The notes under the pieces: generated by a model
Databases searched by the model: none
What the model saw: the letters and a program-made list of their open reading frames with translations, nothing else
Told to the model about the DNA's origin: nothing
Shown here: positions 34,642 through 45,830 of the stretch, piece after piece
Numbering within the stretch: the stretch's first letter is position 1
How the letters are laid out: every line of letters begins with the position of its first letter
Position numbers and translations under genes: made by a program
Source: Nelumbo lutea
Lineage: Eukaryota > Streptophyta > Magnoliopsida > Proteales > Nelumbonaceae
DNA length: 64,000 nt
Assembly: GCA_022828595.1 (NCBI GenBank)
Contig: JAKGHH010000001.1
Coordinates: 136,667,017 to 136,731,016 of the forward strand
Direction of reading: 5' to 3'

Positions 34642-35082
34642 ATTGCCCCCCACTCCTCGCGCTAAGGGACTTTCCGTGGCACAAAGAGTTTGTGAGGTGG
34701 CGGGTGGATTTGTCTCGTACTTTGAACTGGTTTTGATTGATAGCGTGAAGTGCGCGCTTGTCGGGATTTTTCCGGGTTTCCTCGAACACCAAAAAGATGG
34801 GAAATGCGCCAATCTGTCTATAAATGCTGACAGACATAACGGCGAGCACCTATTTCAAAATTCAAAAAGCGCGTGGCTGGGAGACATGACAGCAGGTGTC
34901 TTTTTCAGTTTCAGAAAGACGTGCGGCCAATCATGTCTCGGTCTCAGAAGATGTGCGGCCAGTCACGTCTTAGCCTCTAAGGCATGCAGTCAGCGTGACT
35001 GCGGGCCGTCGGATTATCTTTGATCTGTGCTGTTGATTCTCGGTTACTATGGGCATAAGTAGTGGTAGACCCCAGTCGCCGT

Positions 35083-36661
35083 TGATGTGTGGCTCATTGT
35101 GACACTAGCAAGTGCACTAGCCGTTCAAGTAATAAAGTAGTGAGTGAAGTATCGTTCCCACGAGGATTTAGGAAACAATTACCAATACTAAATTGAGCAC
35201 TTCTTATCTGATCAACAAATAAATCAAAACTTTAATGAAAGCTAAAAAAATCCTAAATTAAAATCTATCTAAATCATTGGCCCAATTGCCTTCAAATCAG
35301 TTTAGAAGAGTAAGCAGTAAATATCAATCTCAGAATTCAACAATCTATCAATTTGGATCATTTGAATAAATCATGATTGAGCCTTGGTTTGGTGAAACCC
35401 CAAGGTCATGAACAACCTCTCTCAAGCGCATGTTCATCCTATGCATGAGTGACGGTTCTTCTATCTCTAGCAAGAATCTAATCCCCATGCATGCATTTCT
35501 TCAAACACTTCTAAGGCATCAATTCAAATCTGAATTGATCACCAACTGAATTGTGCAAGTTATCTCTAACCTTGCACTCAATTCAGTTCTTGAATAGTAG
35601 ATCTGAATTCCTAGAGTCTCTCTCAAGCACTCTAGGAATTCCAAGCTATAGATAAATTCGGCCAATCTGAAAATTGCAGATCTGAATTCTCTTTCAAGCA
35701 ATTCAGATCTTGCAATCTCAGATCTGAGAATTCAGATCTGAGTTTTGAAGGTTAGTTGGCCGAATTAATCTACAATAACACCCTTATTCAAGAAACTTCA
35801 AGTACAATTCATGACCATTTGAATGAATAAAAAAGAATTAGATTGCTGAACTGAAATTTTACAAGCTGAAATACATCAAGGAAGAATGGAAAAAAGGAGA
35901 AAGAAGAAAGAAAATATAACAAAGAAACTGAATTCAAATCAAAAGAGAATGAAACTACAATTGATTTATTACAAAAGATCTTTGAATCACAAACCCTCAA
36001 TTCGAACTCACCTTCTCTTCTAGCTTGCTTGTCTTGAACTTCCTTCAGCCCTTCTTCTTCTTCTTCCTTGTGCCTAGCCTTCTTCTCTTCTCTTCTCTCA
36101 AGGTGGTTGAACCTCTAAGAGTGGGAGAGCCTTCCTCTCAAGCAATTGAACACCTCTCCCCCCCTCCTAGAGGCCTCCTTATATAGTTTTTCAAGGGGGC
36201 TCTTGCCCCTTCTTGAAACCTCTAGAATGGGGTGTATTACACCCCTTTCTTGAACTTTCTAGAGCTCTCTTGAAAGCCTCCTAAGGGCTGCTATTTGGGC
36301 TGCACTTAGGCTCTCTCTTAGCACATGATAGCTATACATTGAGCTGCTCTTTTGGGCTGAGAATGGGCCTTCCTTGCTGGGCCGAATTCTATTCATAGCT
36401 AGGCTTTATTTTCTTGGGTTTTCTCAAGGAATTTACTTGCTCTTCTTGGGCCGAAGTGCTCTCTCTTGCTTCCACGACCGGGCTGTACTGAAATTGGTCT
36501 TTTTGAACCTTCTTTTCTTGCCTTTTTCCTTCATTTTCTTGGATTAATTATCCCTGAACTTATTCTTAGCATTAAGCTAAATTAAGGCAAAAATTAATAA
36601 AACCGGCATAAAAATCCATGCTAAAGTCCTAAAAAATTATAGATAAATTGTAAGTTCATCA
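35083..36661. mobile_element. Nested 1579-bp insertion with TGATG..CATCA ends (solo-LTR-like)
   Basis: Begins TGATGTGTGG and ends GTAAGTTCATCA, a 5-bp inverted end, and is flanked by CCGT on both sides (35079-35082 and 36662-36665). Near its left end is CAAGTGCACTAGCCGTTCAAG followed by ATCGTTCCCACGAGGA, a motif I recall from plant LTR elements. A TATA-like CTTATATAGTTTT is near 36179. It has no coding capacity. A solo LTR of another element is the simplest reading, although a 4-bp duplication is one short of the usual five. Confidence 0.55.
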
Positions 36662-36803
36662 CCGTCACTATCTTGCATTTTGCTTCTTGAGCCCGTGTCT
36701 CAGTTACAGTTCACGTCCCAGTTTCTAGCTCGCGTTCACGTTCCTGTAGTCTGTTTGCTTTTTCTGTGTGAGTACTTTCCTATAATCCTTATTCTCCTTT
36801 CAA

Positions 36804-38759
36804 TGTCTAGCTCCGATAACTTAGACAGTTCTTCATGGGGGTCAGATGCAGGTTCTATGAACTGAGCTGCATACCTTGACAGTCCTAGTGAACCTGTGGT
36901 AGAACTCGAGGAAGAGTCTGAACCCATAAGCCGAGTCGCCTCGGGTAGCTTGGCGTCCTCCTCTCGTCGAGGTTGGACGTTAGACAAGTTTGGGCCTTTG
37001 ACCATGACGCTCGAGGGGCTTCATTCCCTTATCACACGGTTCAACTTGCCTAGGGAGTACACCTACTTCATACCTTCGGGCAGTTTCCCTTGGGAACACG
37101 GTCCTGATGAGATCGTGATATTCTGGGAGCAGCTCACTGCTGGGTTGTGCCTTTCTTTCCACCCCCTCATTGTCGAGGTAATGAACCACTTTGGTGTTAC
37201 AGTCGGCCAGCTTCACCCGAACTCCATTCGTAACTTGGTGGGGACAATCTCCCTATTTTGTGATTAGGTCTTGCCTTTAGACTTGGAGATCTTCTCCTCC
37301 ATTTTAATGCTTAAGAAGCAAGCAGGTCCCCTTCCCGGGCGTAGGCGGGCGTATTACCTGTCTCCTCGCCCGGGTTTTAAGCTTCTACACGAAATTCCTA
37401 ATAAGGTCCCGACGTGGAAACGAGACTACTTTTTGGTGCGAAGTGAATTGGGGTGGCCGTTCCAAACCAGGTGGGGGATGGCTGCCCTTGACGTCGGCGT
37501 TACGCTTGATAAGGAGACGGTGAAGGGCCTCCGGCAATGGGCACGACTTGGGCTAAAATGTCATCATTATCTGACGGAGGCCAAGCTCATTGCGGCCGGT
37601 CTGAGTTCGGGTAGGTTCCTTACTCAGGTTTTTTGTTTTGCTCCGTTCTTTCATTTTTTCTGATGCTGAGCTCTTTTCGCTGGTGTGATGGACTCGGAAA
37701 GGACTCGTGGTGGGCACCTGTTTCACGGCATGAAGAGGAGGAAGCGAGTCGCCAAATGAACTCGTGCCGAGCTGCCCCGAGATGTAGAGCCCAAGGTACC
37801 AGACTACCCGTTAGAGGATCTGCCTAGGGAGCCCGAGATGGATTCTCCAATGCAAGAAGCGGCAGGGGCCCCTTATGCCGAAGCTACTTACATGGAGGCT
37901 CTCGCTTACTCTGGGGCTCCCGCTTACTCTGGGTCTGCTTATACGCGAGTTGGGCTCTCAGGCTTGGGAGCTCAATGGGAGTTCAGGAGCGTGTTGTCGC
38001 CGAACCACGCTCTTCAGAAGAGTAGGGAGGCCATTTACCCCGAGGAGGTCGCGGCGTGGACCGATCTTCCTTTGAACCAGGTGGCTTGTCGTGTTGCCAC
38101 TCATGCCATGGTGGTAAGTCAGATTTCTTGTCAGGCTCTTTGCTTTTATCTCTCTTGCTGTCGTTCTTTTGATCACTTGTTCTTTCCTTGGCGGTCGAAG
38201 TGAAAAGGAGCTTGAGGCAGGCCGAGCTGCCAAAGAGGCTTTCTGTGCCACTGAAGAGGCTTTTCGTGCTACCGAGGTGACTTTTCGAGCTGCTGATGCG
38301 GCCGCTCGCGTTGCTGAGGCGGCTGCTTGCGCTGCACAGGCCAAGCAGGCCAGGTCTCAGAGAGATGTCGAGGCCATGGGAGTCGTAGTGAAGCACATGG
38401 CAGACCTGAGGTTGGATTTGCAGCATCAAGTTGAATACCTTCATGAGGATATTAGGGAGAGGACGCATATCTTTTCTCAAGGCATTGAAGATGCCAAGAA
38501 GAAGGTCGTCGATGAGTACATTGTCTCGTCGCGCTTTGATGACCTGATGGTGGACTCGTACAGAAGGTGTTTTAAACTAAGCCGGTGGATGATCCGAAAT
38601 ACGTACCCCGAGCTCGATATTAATGTCATATCCACTTCGCGCATTACTCAGGAGATGGCCAACACAACTGATGGTGAGCGCGATTCTGAGGGTGAGGCAG
38701 GACCTTCGGGTATCGTTGAAGTGCCTTCTGATGATGAAGAAGTAGCTCCGGGCCCGTGA
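36804..38759 (+). pseudogene. Antisense ORF of Tat-2 (gypsy-type 'Transposase_28'-like, spliced), broken
   Basis: Starts at an ATG (36804, MSSSDNLDSSS). It encodes the same domain as Tat-1's antisense gene: LCLSFHPLIVEVMNHFGV, QLHPNSIRNLVG and WKRDYFLVRSELGWPF. It continues through KGLRQWARLGLK to a GTAGGT donor at 37611. A second part starts near 37687, and a third exon follows a GTAAGT donor at 38114. The third exon (about 38200-38759) is a long Ala/Glu-rich coiled coil (EAFRATEVTFRAADAAARVA), then CFKLSRWMIRNTYPELDIN and an acidic tail. Nonsense codons at about 36863, 37265 and near 37757 break it. Family function is unknown. Confidence 0.75.
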
Positions 38760-38760
38760 A

Positions 38761-38761
<1 letters not shown>

Positions 38762-38809
<48 letters not shown>
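38762..38809. repeat. (AT)n microsatellite after the antisense ORF
   Basis: About 22 uninterrupted AT units beginning a few bases after the stop of the Tat-2 antisense gene. The corresponding place in Tat-1 has only GTATATAGTGTATG. Confidence 0.9.
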
Positions 38810-38811
<2 letters not shown>

Positions 38812-39033
38812 CATATGTACACAGTATCTTGCTATGAAATGATTCTCTTTTGACTAAGTGTTGGTCGCTCTTTCCTCCAAACTGGCCGTATCGCCGAACC
38901 GACCATGTCGATGTCTCTATTAGTTCATTGTTGGCGCTTTGCCTGAGCTTTTAGTTTGCATCTTTTGCCTTTGTTTGTTCATGCCGAGTTCCTTGTTAGT
39001 TCGGCGCCCTAGTCCTTTGGCTCTGGTAGTGAC

Positions 39034-40130
39034 TTAATCCACTTCGCTTGGTGATCTATAGGTAGTATGTCTCAAGTTAACGACGTTCCAAGCTCGCGGT
39101 ACTTGTTTGCCCTCTAAAGTTTCGAGCTCGTATGCCCCCTCGAGCGCTCTCCTTACTCGGTAGGGCCCTTCCCAATTCGGTCCAAGTTTGCCTACGCCAG
39201 GCTCGAGTGCCATGATCTTACGGAGAACCGGGTCGTCGACGCGAAAGTTTCGCATTTTTACACTGGTGTTGTAGTACCGAGCTACCTTTTGCTGGTAAGC
39301 TGTGGTTTGGATGTATGTGAGGTCTCTTACCTCGTCCAGTAGGTCGAGGTTGGTGCGTAACTCATCTCCGTTTGCTTGATCGTCGTATGCTTCTAGTCAC
39401 AGTGTAGGTATTTCGATGTCCGCCGGGATTACTGCTTCAGTGTCGTAGGTGAGGTTAAAGGGGGTTTCTCCTGTGGCGGTTTTTTCGTGGTTTGGTGAGC
39501 CCATAGAACACTTGGTAGCTCGTCCACCCACAACCCCTTAGCTTGGTCCAGTCATGCTTTCAGTCCGCGGAGGATAGCTCTGTTCATTACTTCTGTCTGA
39601 CCGTTCACATGCGGGTGTGCAACCGATTGAAGTTCTGCCGAATTTCCATACCTTGGCACCACTTTTGAAACTTGATATCCTCAAACTGCTTGCCATTGTC
39701 GGAGACCAGTACCCGAGGTAACCCGAAGCGGCATACTATGTTCTTCCAAAAGAAGTTCTACATGTTTCGGGTTGTAACTGTTGCTAGGGGTTCATCTTTT
39801 ATCCACTTTGTGAAATAATCTACCGCTACGAATAGGAACTTCCTCCCACCTGTTGCTAGCGGGAATGGCCCCAGGAGGTCGATGCCCCATTGCGCAAAGG
39901 GCCATGGACTGGTGAGGTACTTGAAGTCGGCGGCAGGCTGATGGTGGATGTTGGCATTCCTCTGACACTTGTCGCATTTTCTAATGAGCTCGACAGCCTC
40001 TGTCTTCATGTTGGCCAGTAGTAGCCTTGTCGAAGTGCCTTTTGGGTGAGGGCTCTACCCCCCAGGTGTCCACTGCACAGACCTTCATGAGTGTCACGGA
40101 GTACGAGCTTGGCTTTGGCAGGTCGCAAGC
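39034..40130 (-). pseudogene. Integrase of Tat-2 (frameshifted, catalytic residues mostly kept)
   Basis: 40009-39758 encodes KCDKCQRNANIHHQ of the zinc-binding domain and QWGIDLLGPFPLATGG with the first aspartate. Around 39700 the frame gives VLVSDNGKQFED with the second aspartate intact, unlike both Tat-1 copies. 39255-39034 is the C-terminal KLGPNWEGPYRVRRALEGAY part. Frameshifts separate the blocks, and sequence near 40010-40130 extends the N-terminus. Immediately upstream, where RNase H and RT should be, the sequence passes into gag, so most of pol has been deleted. Confidence 0.8.
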
Positions 40131-40389
40131 AACGCAAGTAGGGGAGCGTGTAGAACCGTCGGTACAATGGGCCCGAAATGTTGGTAGTCCGCTGCTAGGG
40201 TGCTGAATCGGTTCTTTGTGAGTGGGAACTCAGGCTTGGAGCGCCGAGGTGCTGACTTTGCGGGCGAGGTTCCCGACCCGCCTGCGAGCTGCGATGCGGG
40301 GGTGATTTTTCTTTCCCTTCAGCCCAGGGATGAGGCCTAGCTGTTAGGGGGGTTCTGAAGTTGGGAGGCTTCTCCTCGGTGATGGCGTC

Positions 40390-40830
40390 CACCCTAGGGG
40401 GAAGCCTTGACCGGCTTTGGAGCAGGATGCCGCGGTGGAAGCTGCGGTTGGCTGATAGGCAGTTGGGGGAACTGCTGCTGATAGTGATATTGAGATAGGT
40501 GGTGCAGTACTTGGTGCTGCTGAAGCTGATGCTGCTGGAACTGTTGCATTTGGGCTTGCATTGCCTGAATGCACTGCATCATGTCATCAAACTGGCTCTG
40601 GCTAGTTGCCTGGGTGATAGTAGTTGGTTCAGTAAATGTTGTTTCGATAGGGAGTGGAAAGGGGACATTCATGGCAGGAAGGTTTATGGGTGCCACTGCT
40701 TGGGGCACATTCAGGCCGAGGATCCCATGCACCGGAAGGGGGATGGTGAACTGCCCGATGCACACCACGGGGATGGTGAACTGCCCGATGCACGTCCGGC
40801 GTTGCTGGAAGAAGCCATGAGTGTTGGGGT
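40390..40830 (-). pseudogene. N-terminal gag fragment of Tat-2
   Basis: On the minus strand a glutamine/histidine-rich segment (MQAQMQQFQQHQLQQHQVLH) is preceded by FDDMMQCIQ and followed by a proline-rich part. It corresponds to the Gln-rich N-terminal gag segment of Tat-1. A possible ATG reads MASSSNAGR at about 40818. A 33-bp direct repeat (GGGGATGGTGAACTGCCCGATGCAC type) lies at about 40738-40797. Confidence 0.65.
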
Positions 40831-40888
40831 TTTTTTTTTTTTTGGAGAAAAAAGAGGTTATGGGAGTTTTCGAGGGAGGCTTTTGGAA

Positions 40889-40911
40889 GCGTTCCCACAG
40901 ACAACGCCAAT
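40889..40911 (-). other. Primer-binding site of Tat-2
   Basis: The minus strand reads TTGGCGTTGTCTGTGGGAAC right after the LTR end CATCA. It is the same position and a similar sequence to the Tat-1 PBS. Confidence 0.7.
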
Positions 40912-41684
40912 TGATGGTGCGCAATCCAGATGGTCCTAACTGTCAACAACCTTGCCTTTGACTTGAGCAACAGAGGGCTTGAAACGGAGAAGAAAGTGGG
41001 GAATCTCCGGGGAGGAACCCGGTGTGATTGCTCCGAAGCTCAAGTTAGTATTCTTTCAAAGGCAAGGTAAAACCAGATGGCGCAAAGTTCATATACCTTG
41101 TTCTTGGGGGGTAAGGAGCCTTTTATAACCACCTCGCGCACTCACTCCTAAGCTTCTGTCAGGTCGGGTATGATTATCTCTGCGTTCCTGCTAGTTCGGG
41201 TGTGATCACCTCTGCTGGGACAGAACCACCACTGCTCTCTTTGTCGGAGTCGTCTTTGCAACTAGAGATGGCGGTGGCAGGTGGCCGTTGAAGTGCGACT
41301 GTCAAGCGTCAGATCCCAAGTCAGTCAGGTGCGCCGCCCCTGGGTGCGAACTTCCTCGGTGTCAGGCGTGGTACGGTTGTTCAGTTTGGTGTCCTGGAGG
41401 CGAAGTACTGGAGTGGTGAGCGAGGTAAAGTCTTGAGTTCGGATAGAGGTGTGTCCCGAACTGCCATGGGGCAGGACAGTTCGGGTTGTTGCCCTTTGTG
41501 TTTGTAAGGCTTGGGACCTAAGGGAGAGCTCGGGCACCTTGCGGGGAGTTCGGGCTCCTTGTAGGGAGTTCGGACCGCTGGTTCCTTCTTTCGGAGCTCA
41601 CGCCTTGGACGTGCTGTTGTGCTGAGCTGTTGCCTTTGCCAGGTATTGAGTGATTATGAGGTCGGGCCAAATCTTCCTTCATCA
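40912..41684 (-). repeat. 5' LTR of Tat-2 (773 bp)
   Basis: Same ends as the 3' LTR, followed by the AGAAC target duplication. A minus-strand GGTTATAAAAGG TATA box is at 41119-41130. Confidence 0.9.
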
Positions 41685-41689
41685 AGAAC

Positions 41690-44600
41690 CAAAGATTATA
41701 CTTTCCCTATCATCAAGTTTATTCTATCAAAATTGGTTTGAACAAGGGATTCTTCGGCTTTTTTTATCAGTAGTTCTGTACTCTATAAGCTTATGGTTCA
41801 TATACTTTGTCCTGTTTTGAAGCTTAAGCTATTTGATTTTGGAGATTTGATATTGACCATCTCGTGTGTGGTGCACTAGCCTTCAATTTGTTTTTCCCCT
41901 TTTTACCAGCTACACTAATTCATACTTTTTAGTTATGACTAAGAGCAAGAAGCTTCTTGTGAAACATTTAAGTCAAAACTACAAGGTATTGGCAATCTTT
42001 AAGCGGAATTTTCAGAGAAGGGCAAAGCGGTGGTGGGACGGTTTCATTTTCGTTGGCAGCAAGGAACAGAAAACAGAGGAAGAAGAAGAAAGGGGAGGAG
42101 AGAAAGGGGAAGGGGAAGAAGGGGAAGAAGAGAGATAGGGGGAGAGAGAGGGAGAGAGGGAGGACTTCAGAAGTCCGCTACCATTAGTGTTTATGTATCG
42201 TGGGATCAGGGAAGATGAACAATGTTTTTCTTTGAATAATTATTACGAGGATAATATGGGGATTAAAAATTATTACAACAATGGATTTCAATAGAAGGCT
42301 AACGATAGGAGGTCTTTATCTCATGGTCATAGTACAGGGGATTTTTGTCACAAAACAAAGTACAAGAGGTCTTTTTCTCATACCTCATAGTACCAGGGGG
42401 TCTTTGTAATTTAGTAACAATCTCTATTTTTTTTCAAGTACGTTGTATAATTTGGCCAATTTCTCTCTATAGCTAAAAACTTTACCCAACTTGTAATTAA
42501 GTAGGTAAACCTTTTCCGGATAGGTTGTTAAAAATTTATTAAGAAAAGTTTTGTTTTCATCTTCTCTATAATTCTATTCAGTGTGAGTGTGAGATGAGAA
42601 AACTTTATGATGCAGGAAAGACATAGTATTAAAAGAATTTTGATCAATCAAAACCCATTTTAATAAATAAAACTTGGCTATCACATTTATGATTCCAATT
42701 GATTGATTAAACATTTTTCATTTATCATATTTTTTTCATATCATAATCAACCCGTGTGTAATGTATCCTATAACGGGAGAATGACGGTTCAGGCGAGGAT
42801 TAAAATTCTTAGGCTCCAAAGTATGGTTGGAGTAATCAGTTCATCAATTGAGGGGTGAGCATATTATTTGACATTTTGAATTTTTATAGAGATAGAATAG
42901 AATTTAGAATTCTACAATAACTTGGTATTTTTCCTTATGTGTTTTACGCAGGCGTAATGGCATTTGTCGCATGCCCATATGAAATGCAAGACAAAATGCA
43001 AAAAATCCCTAGTTCGCTAAATACATTGTTCCGTGTGACCAAAAAAAAAATTAAATATGTAATTGATTTTTTTTTTCTTTTTTCATTTATTTATGCCCTC
43101 GTAAGAATATGAATTTTACCAATATTTTTTCTAAAAAAGGGCTAATTTGAAATTCATGGAGAACACCGGACGGGTAAAAATGTCACTTAAAATGTTTGCC
43201 CTCGGCAATGGCGCCCCTGAAGACTTTCTTCAAACAGTGTAACCTGTCATTAATTCTCTATTCTATTTTGTTAAATGTAATCGCCTCTCTCTCTTTCTCT
43301 CTCATACCGTACGTTGCCTTCAAAACAAACATCAGAGAAATGAATACAAGGGATACAGCTGAACTTCCTTAATTTGCCTTCTTTCACAAATTAGAACAAA
43401 CACAACCATAAAGATCAAAGAATCCTGAGGCTGTTGGGTCCTGGGTAGCCCAGAATGCGATATTCAACAAATGATGCGATATCGTGAGTTGCAGTCAGCT
43501 GAAATTAATAATGCAGGAGAAGCAGATGAGAAGTGACAAGTCTTGGATTACTTTCGGTGATGAGCAATGAGCTGGTTGCTGGATGGGTGCACCGCGCATG
43601 CACCAGCACCACCCCTTTCATAATTCATGTGACTTGTTCCTTTCATCTATGGTCGGTGAGATGAGAATGTGGTGGCAGCTTAACTTATCAACATTAATTC
43701 AGTACTATGATATGAATACTCCATGACCATGAGACTGTACCGATGCAGCAGATGAGGTGATGGCTTGGATGGGTTTCACCACCGATCCATGGACTGTTCC
43801 CTTCAGATTGGTGGACTTAATTAGTGGTATTGACTTTTACAGCAAAACAACTACCACTTCTCTCTCTAGATCATGCAGATTCAGGGTTTTTATTTATTTA
43901 TTTTCGACCTCTGCCTTTGATTGCTTTCTACCGAACCGAGATTTGGGTCTCTCTGTTGTTTTATTGGGCCAAAACACACAAGTGATACTTGGCAATATCC
44001 TATACTTTACCCTCTTATCCTTCCTACTTCCTTGACGTGTGTCTATTCCTTACTTTGCCTCCATGAGAATGTGTGTATCTGTGCATCAACTATGCAGCCA
44101 CATAGTTCTCTTCTTCTACCCTATACGCCACCTTCCTATTTGACACCGATGCAAAATCTGTTTATAGACGGCAGGGATCTCATCAGTCACCACAATAAGT
44201 TGCATTGCATCCAATTATTTCAAGGAAAAGTTTGCTCTTCATCAGTACAATCCTTTGCACGGTATATTGTATCGGACTACCAGATTTGTTTGTGTATTTG
44301 GATTGATGTGTGTCTAGTATCAAACTAGTGGGATGTCAATATATGTTGGTTTGCTAGAGATTTGTGATATATTATCTAGGAGCTCATCATCAGAAGGTTC
44401 CTTATTTGTCGACGGTTGATGGTTTTCCTTTTCCTCAGGGCTCTAATACATACCATAATCGACGACATCGAGGTTCTTTTCATTATCTTTTATATCTGTT
44501 AAAAAAGTAAATATTGGAGTCTAGTTACAACAGGAATTCAACATGACAGTTTATCTGGTTGTTCACATGATCAGGGTGGATGGTGGGTTTGATTTTGGAC

Positions 44601-45750
44601 TGTTTGGGTTGTTCACATGTATGGATGAATCTCTTGGGTAAGTTTTAATTTATTAATTCAATCCTGCAAGTTTTCTAATCCCCCTTCCCACTAAAACTAT
44701 TGTAATAATTAAGCAATATAACAGTTCTGAATTTTGTTCAGTTTATTCGCTCGTTCAGGCATGTATATTGAAAATAATCACTTTTTTTTTTTTTTGTTCA
44801 TTTTCATTAATGAGAAAGTAATTTCTTTACGAGTTTCAAGTTTGTTTTTCATTATAAGGTTCTTTTTCTATCTCATTAAGCAACCAGTGTTCACTTTATA
44901 AATCAAGAAAACTAAGAATTCAGCATGTCTATCCATGAATACAACATAATACCTCTGTAAATTTTCTTGCTCAATATACATTTTTCTATAGTAGAAGTTT
45001 TATTTCCATATATATAATTCCCTATATTCTATGATTCAATTTATTTTTTTCCCTTGTTATATATTAATTTAACGAAAATATTTTCAGTCTTGCCTTGGCC
45101 TTACGTCATGACCGTTTTGGATGTCGGTGAAATTTCATCAAAACATATGAAACATATATTTTGCGAACTTTCTTTTTGCCTTCCCACCAAAAGCTTGAAA
45201 TTTCGGATTTATTTTACCTGCAATTTTGGAATATCATTTAATTAATATAAATATAAAAAAAAAATGATCGTGGACTCTTGCTTTATTTTAGTGATGCTTC
45301 ATTTAGCATAATCACTTGCGTAGTTTTCACGGACCACTAGCTGAGTAGCTAGTGGTCACATGGTCGCATCTGACTTAGGGGCACAATAACCTCTATCTCT
45401 CTTGGGTGCCGTTTGGTAAGCCGTTTTCTAGATATCAAAATTTTCATTTGAAGCTTTCTAATATTCGACATTTTCATTTGTTTTTTATTCTTCTCTGAGC
45501 TTGCCAGACCACGCGTAAAGATTTGCCAAACAAACGCCGCCTTAGTTTTATTGCGACTTCAGTTCTTTTGTTCTCTCTCAATACAGAACAGGAACAGCCG
45601 TTAATGCACTCGGTATTTGCTCCTCACTTTTCCGACCCACTCTCTACCCGCCGTGAGGCCATTAATGGTGGTGAGACTGTCAGTTATTGACAGGTGTGAA
45701 GGGCAATCTCGAGCGGATCATTAGGCTTAGGAGTGCAATATCGGGACTGA
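41690..45750. other. Intergenic DNA upstream of the first WSD1-like gene
   Basis: No gene recognised in about 4 kb. It includes a purine-rich block (42071-42165) and a stretch near 42330-42440 with repeated words such as AGTACAGGGGATTTTTGTC and AGTACCAGGGGGTCTTTG, which resembles the terminal region of an old non-autonomous DNA transposon. The longest open frames (43757-44035, 43921-44328) show no protein-like conservation that I can recognise. Confidence 0.55.
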
Positions 45751-45754
45751 AGTA

Positions 45755-45761
45755 ATATAAA
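45755..45761 (+). promoter_or_regulatory. TATA box of WSD1-like gene 1
   Basis: TAATATAAAG lies about 75 bp before the chosen ATG. Transcription would start near 45785-45790. The in-frame upstream ATG at 45762 touches this box and would not be in the mRNA, which supports translation from 45831. Confidence 0.5.
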
Positions 45762-45830
45762 GTGGTGCAGCTTGCGAAGGAAGGAGAGATCGGAGACATC
45801 AAACTCCAGCAAATACTACACAGCAGCGAT

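Larger units (their letters stand above)
33870..41684 (-). mobile_element. Tat-2: complete but internally deleted Tat-type LTR retrotransposon
   Basis: LTRs at 33870-34641 and 40912-41684 start TGATGGTGCGCAATCC and end CTTCATCA. AGAAC at 33865-33869 and 41685-41689 is an exact target duplication. PPT and PBS positions show that it runs on the minus strand. Inside are an antisense gene (36804-38759, plus), integrase (39034-40130) and only the N-terminal part of gag (about 40390-40830); the rest of gag, protease, RT and RNase H is missing. It also holds a nested 1.58 kb insertion (35083-36661). It belongs to a different subfamily from Tat-1, since LTRs and protein fragments are clearly divergent. 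Confidence 0.92.

Noticed and set aside
43757..44328. Two overlapping plus-strand frames of 92 and 135 codons
   Set aside because: No recognisable domain, AT-rich context, no splice or promoter logic that fits.
45404..45545. Small PIF/Harbinger-like MITE upstream of WSD1-like gene 1
   Set aside because: The ends GGGTGCCGTTTGG and CCAAACAAACGCCGCC pair only partly and the flanks do not give a matching TTA duplication.
45762..45830. Upstream in-frame ATG giving an N-terminal extension of WSD1-like gene 1
   Set aside because: It abuts the likely TATA box and the extension has no counterpart in gene 2; homology between the two genes begins at 45831.
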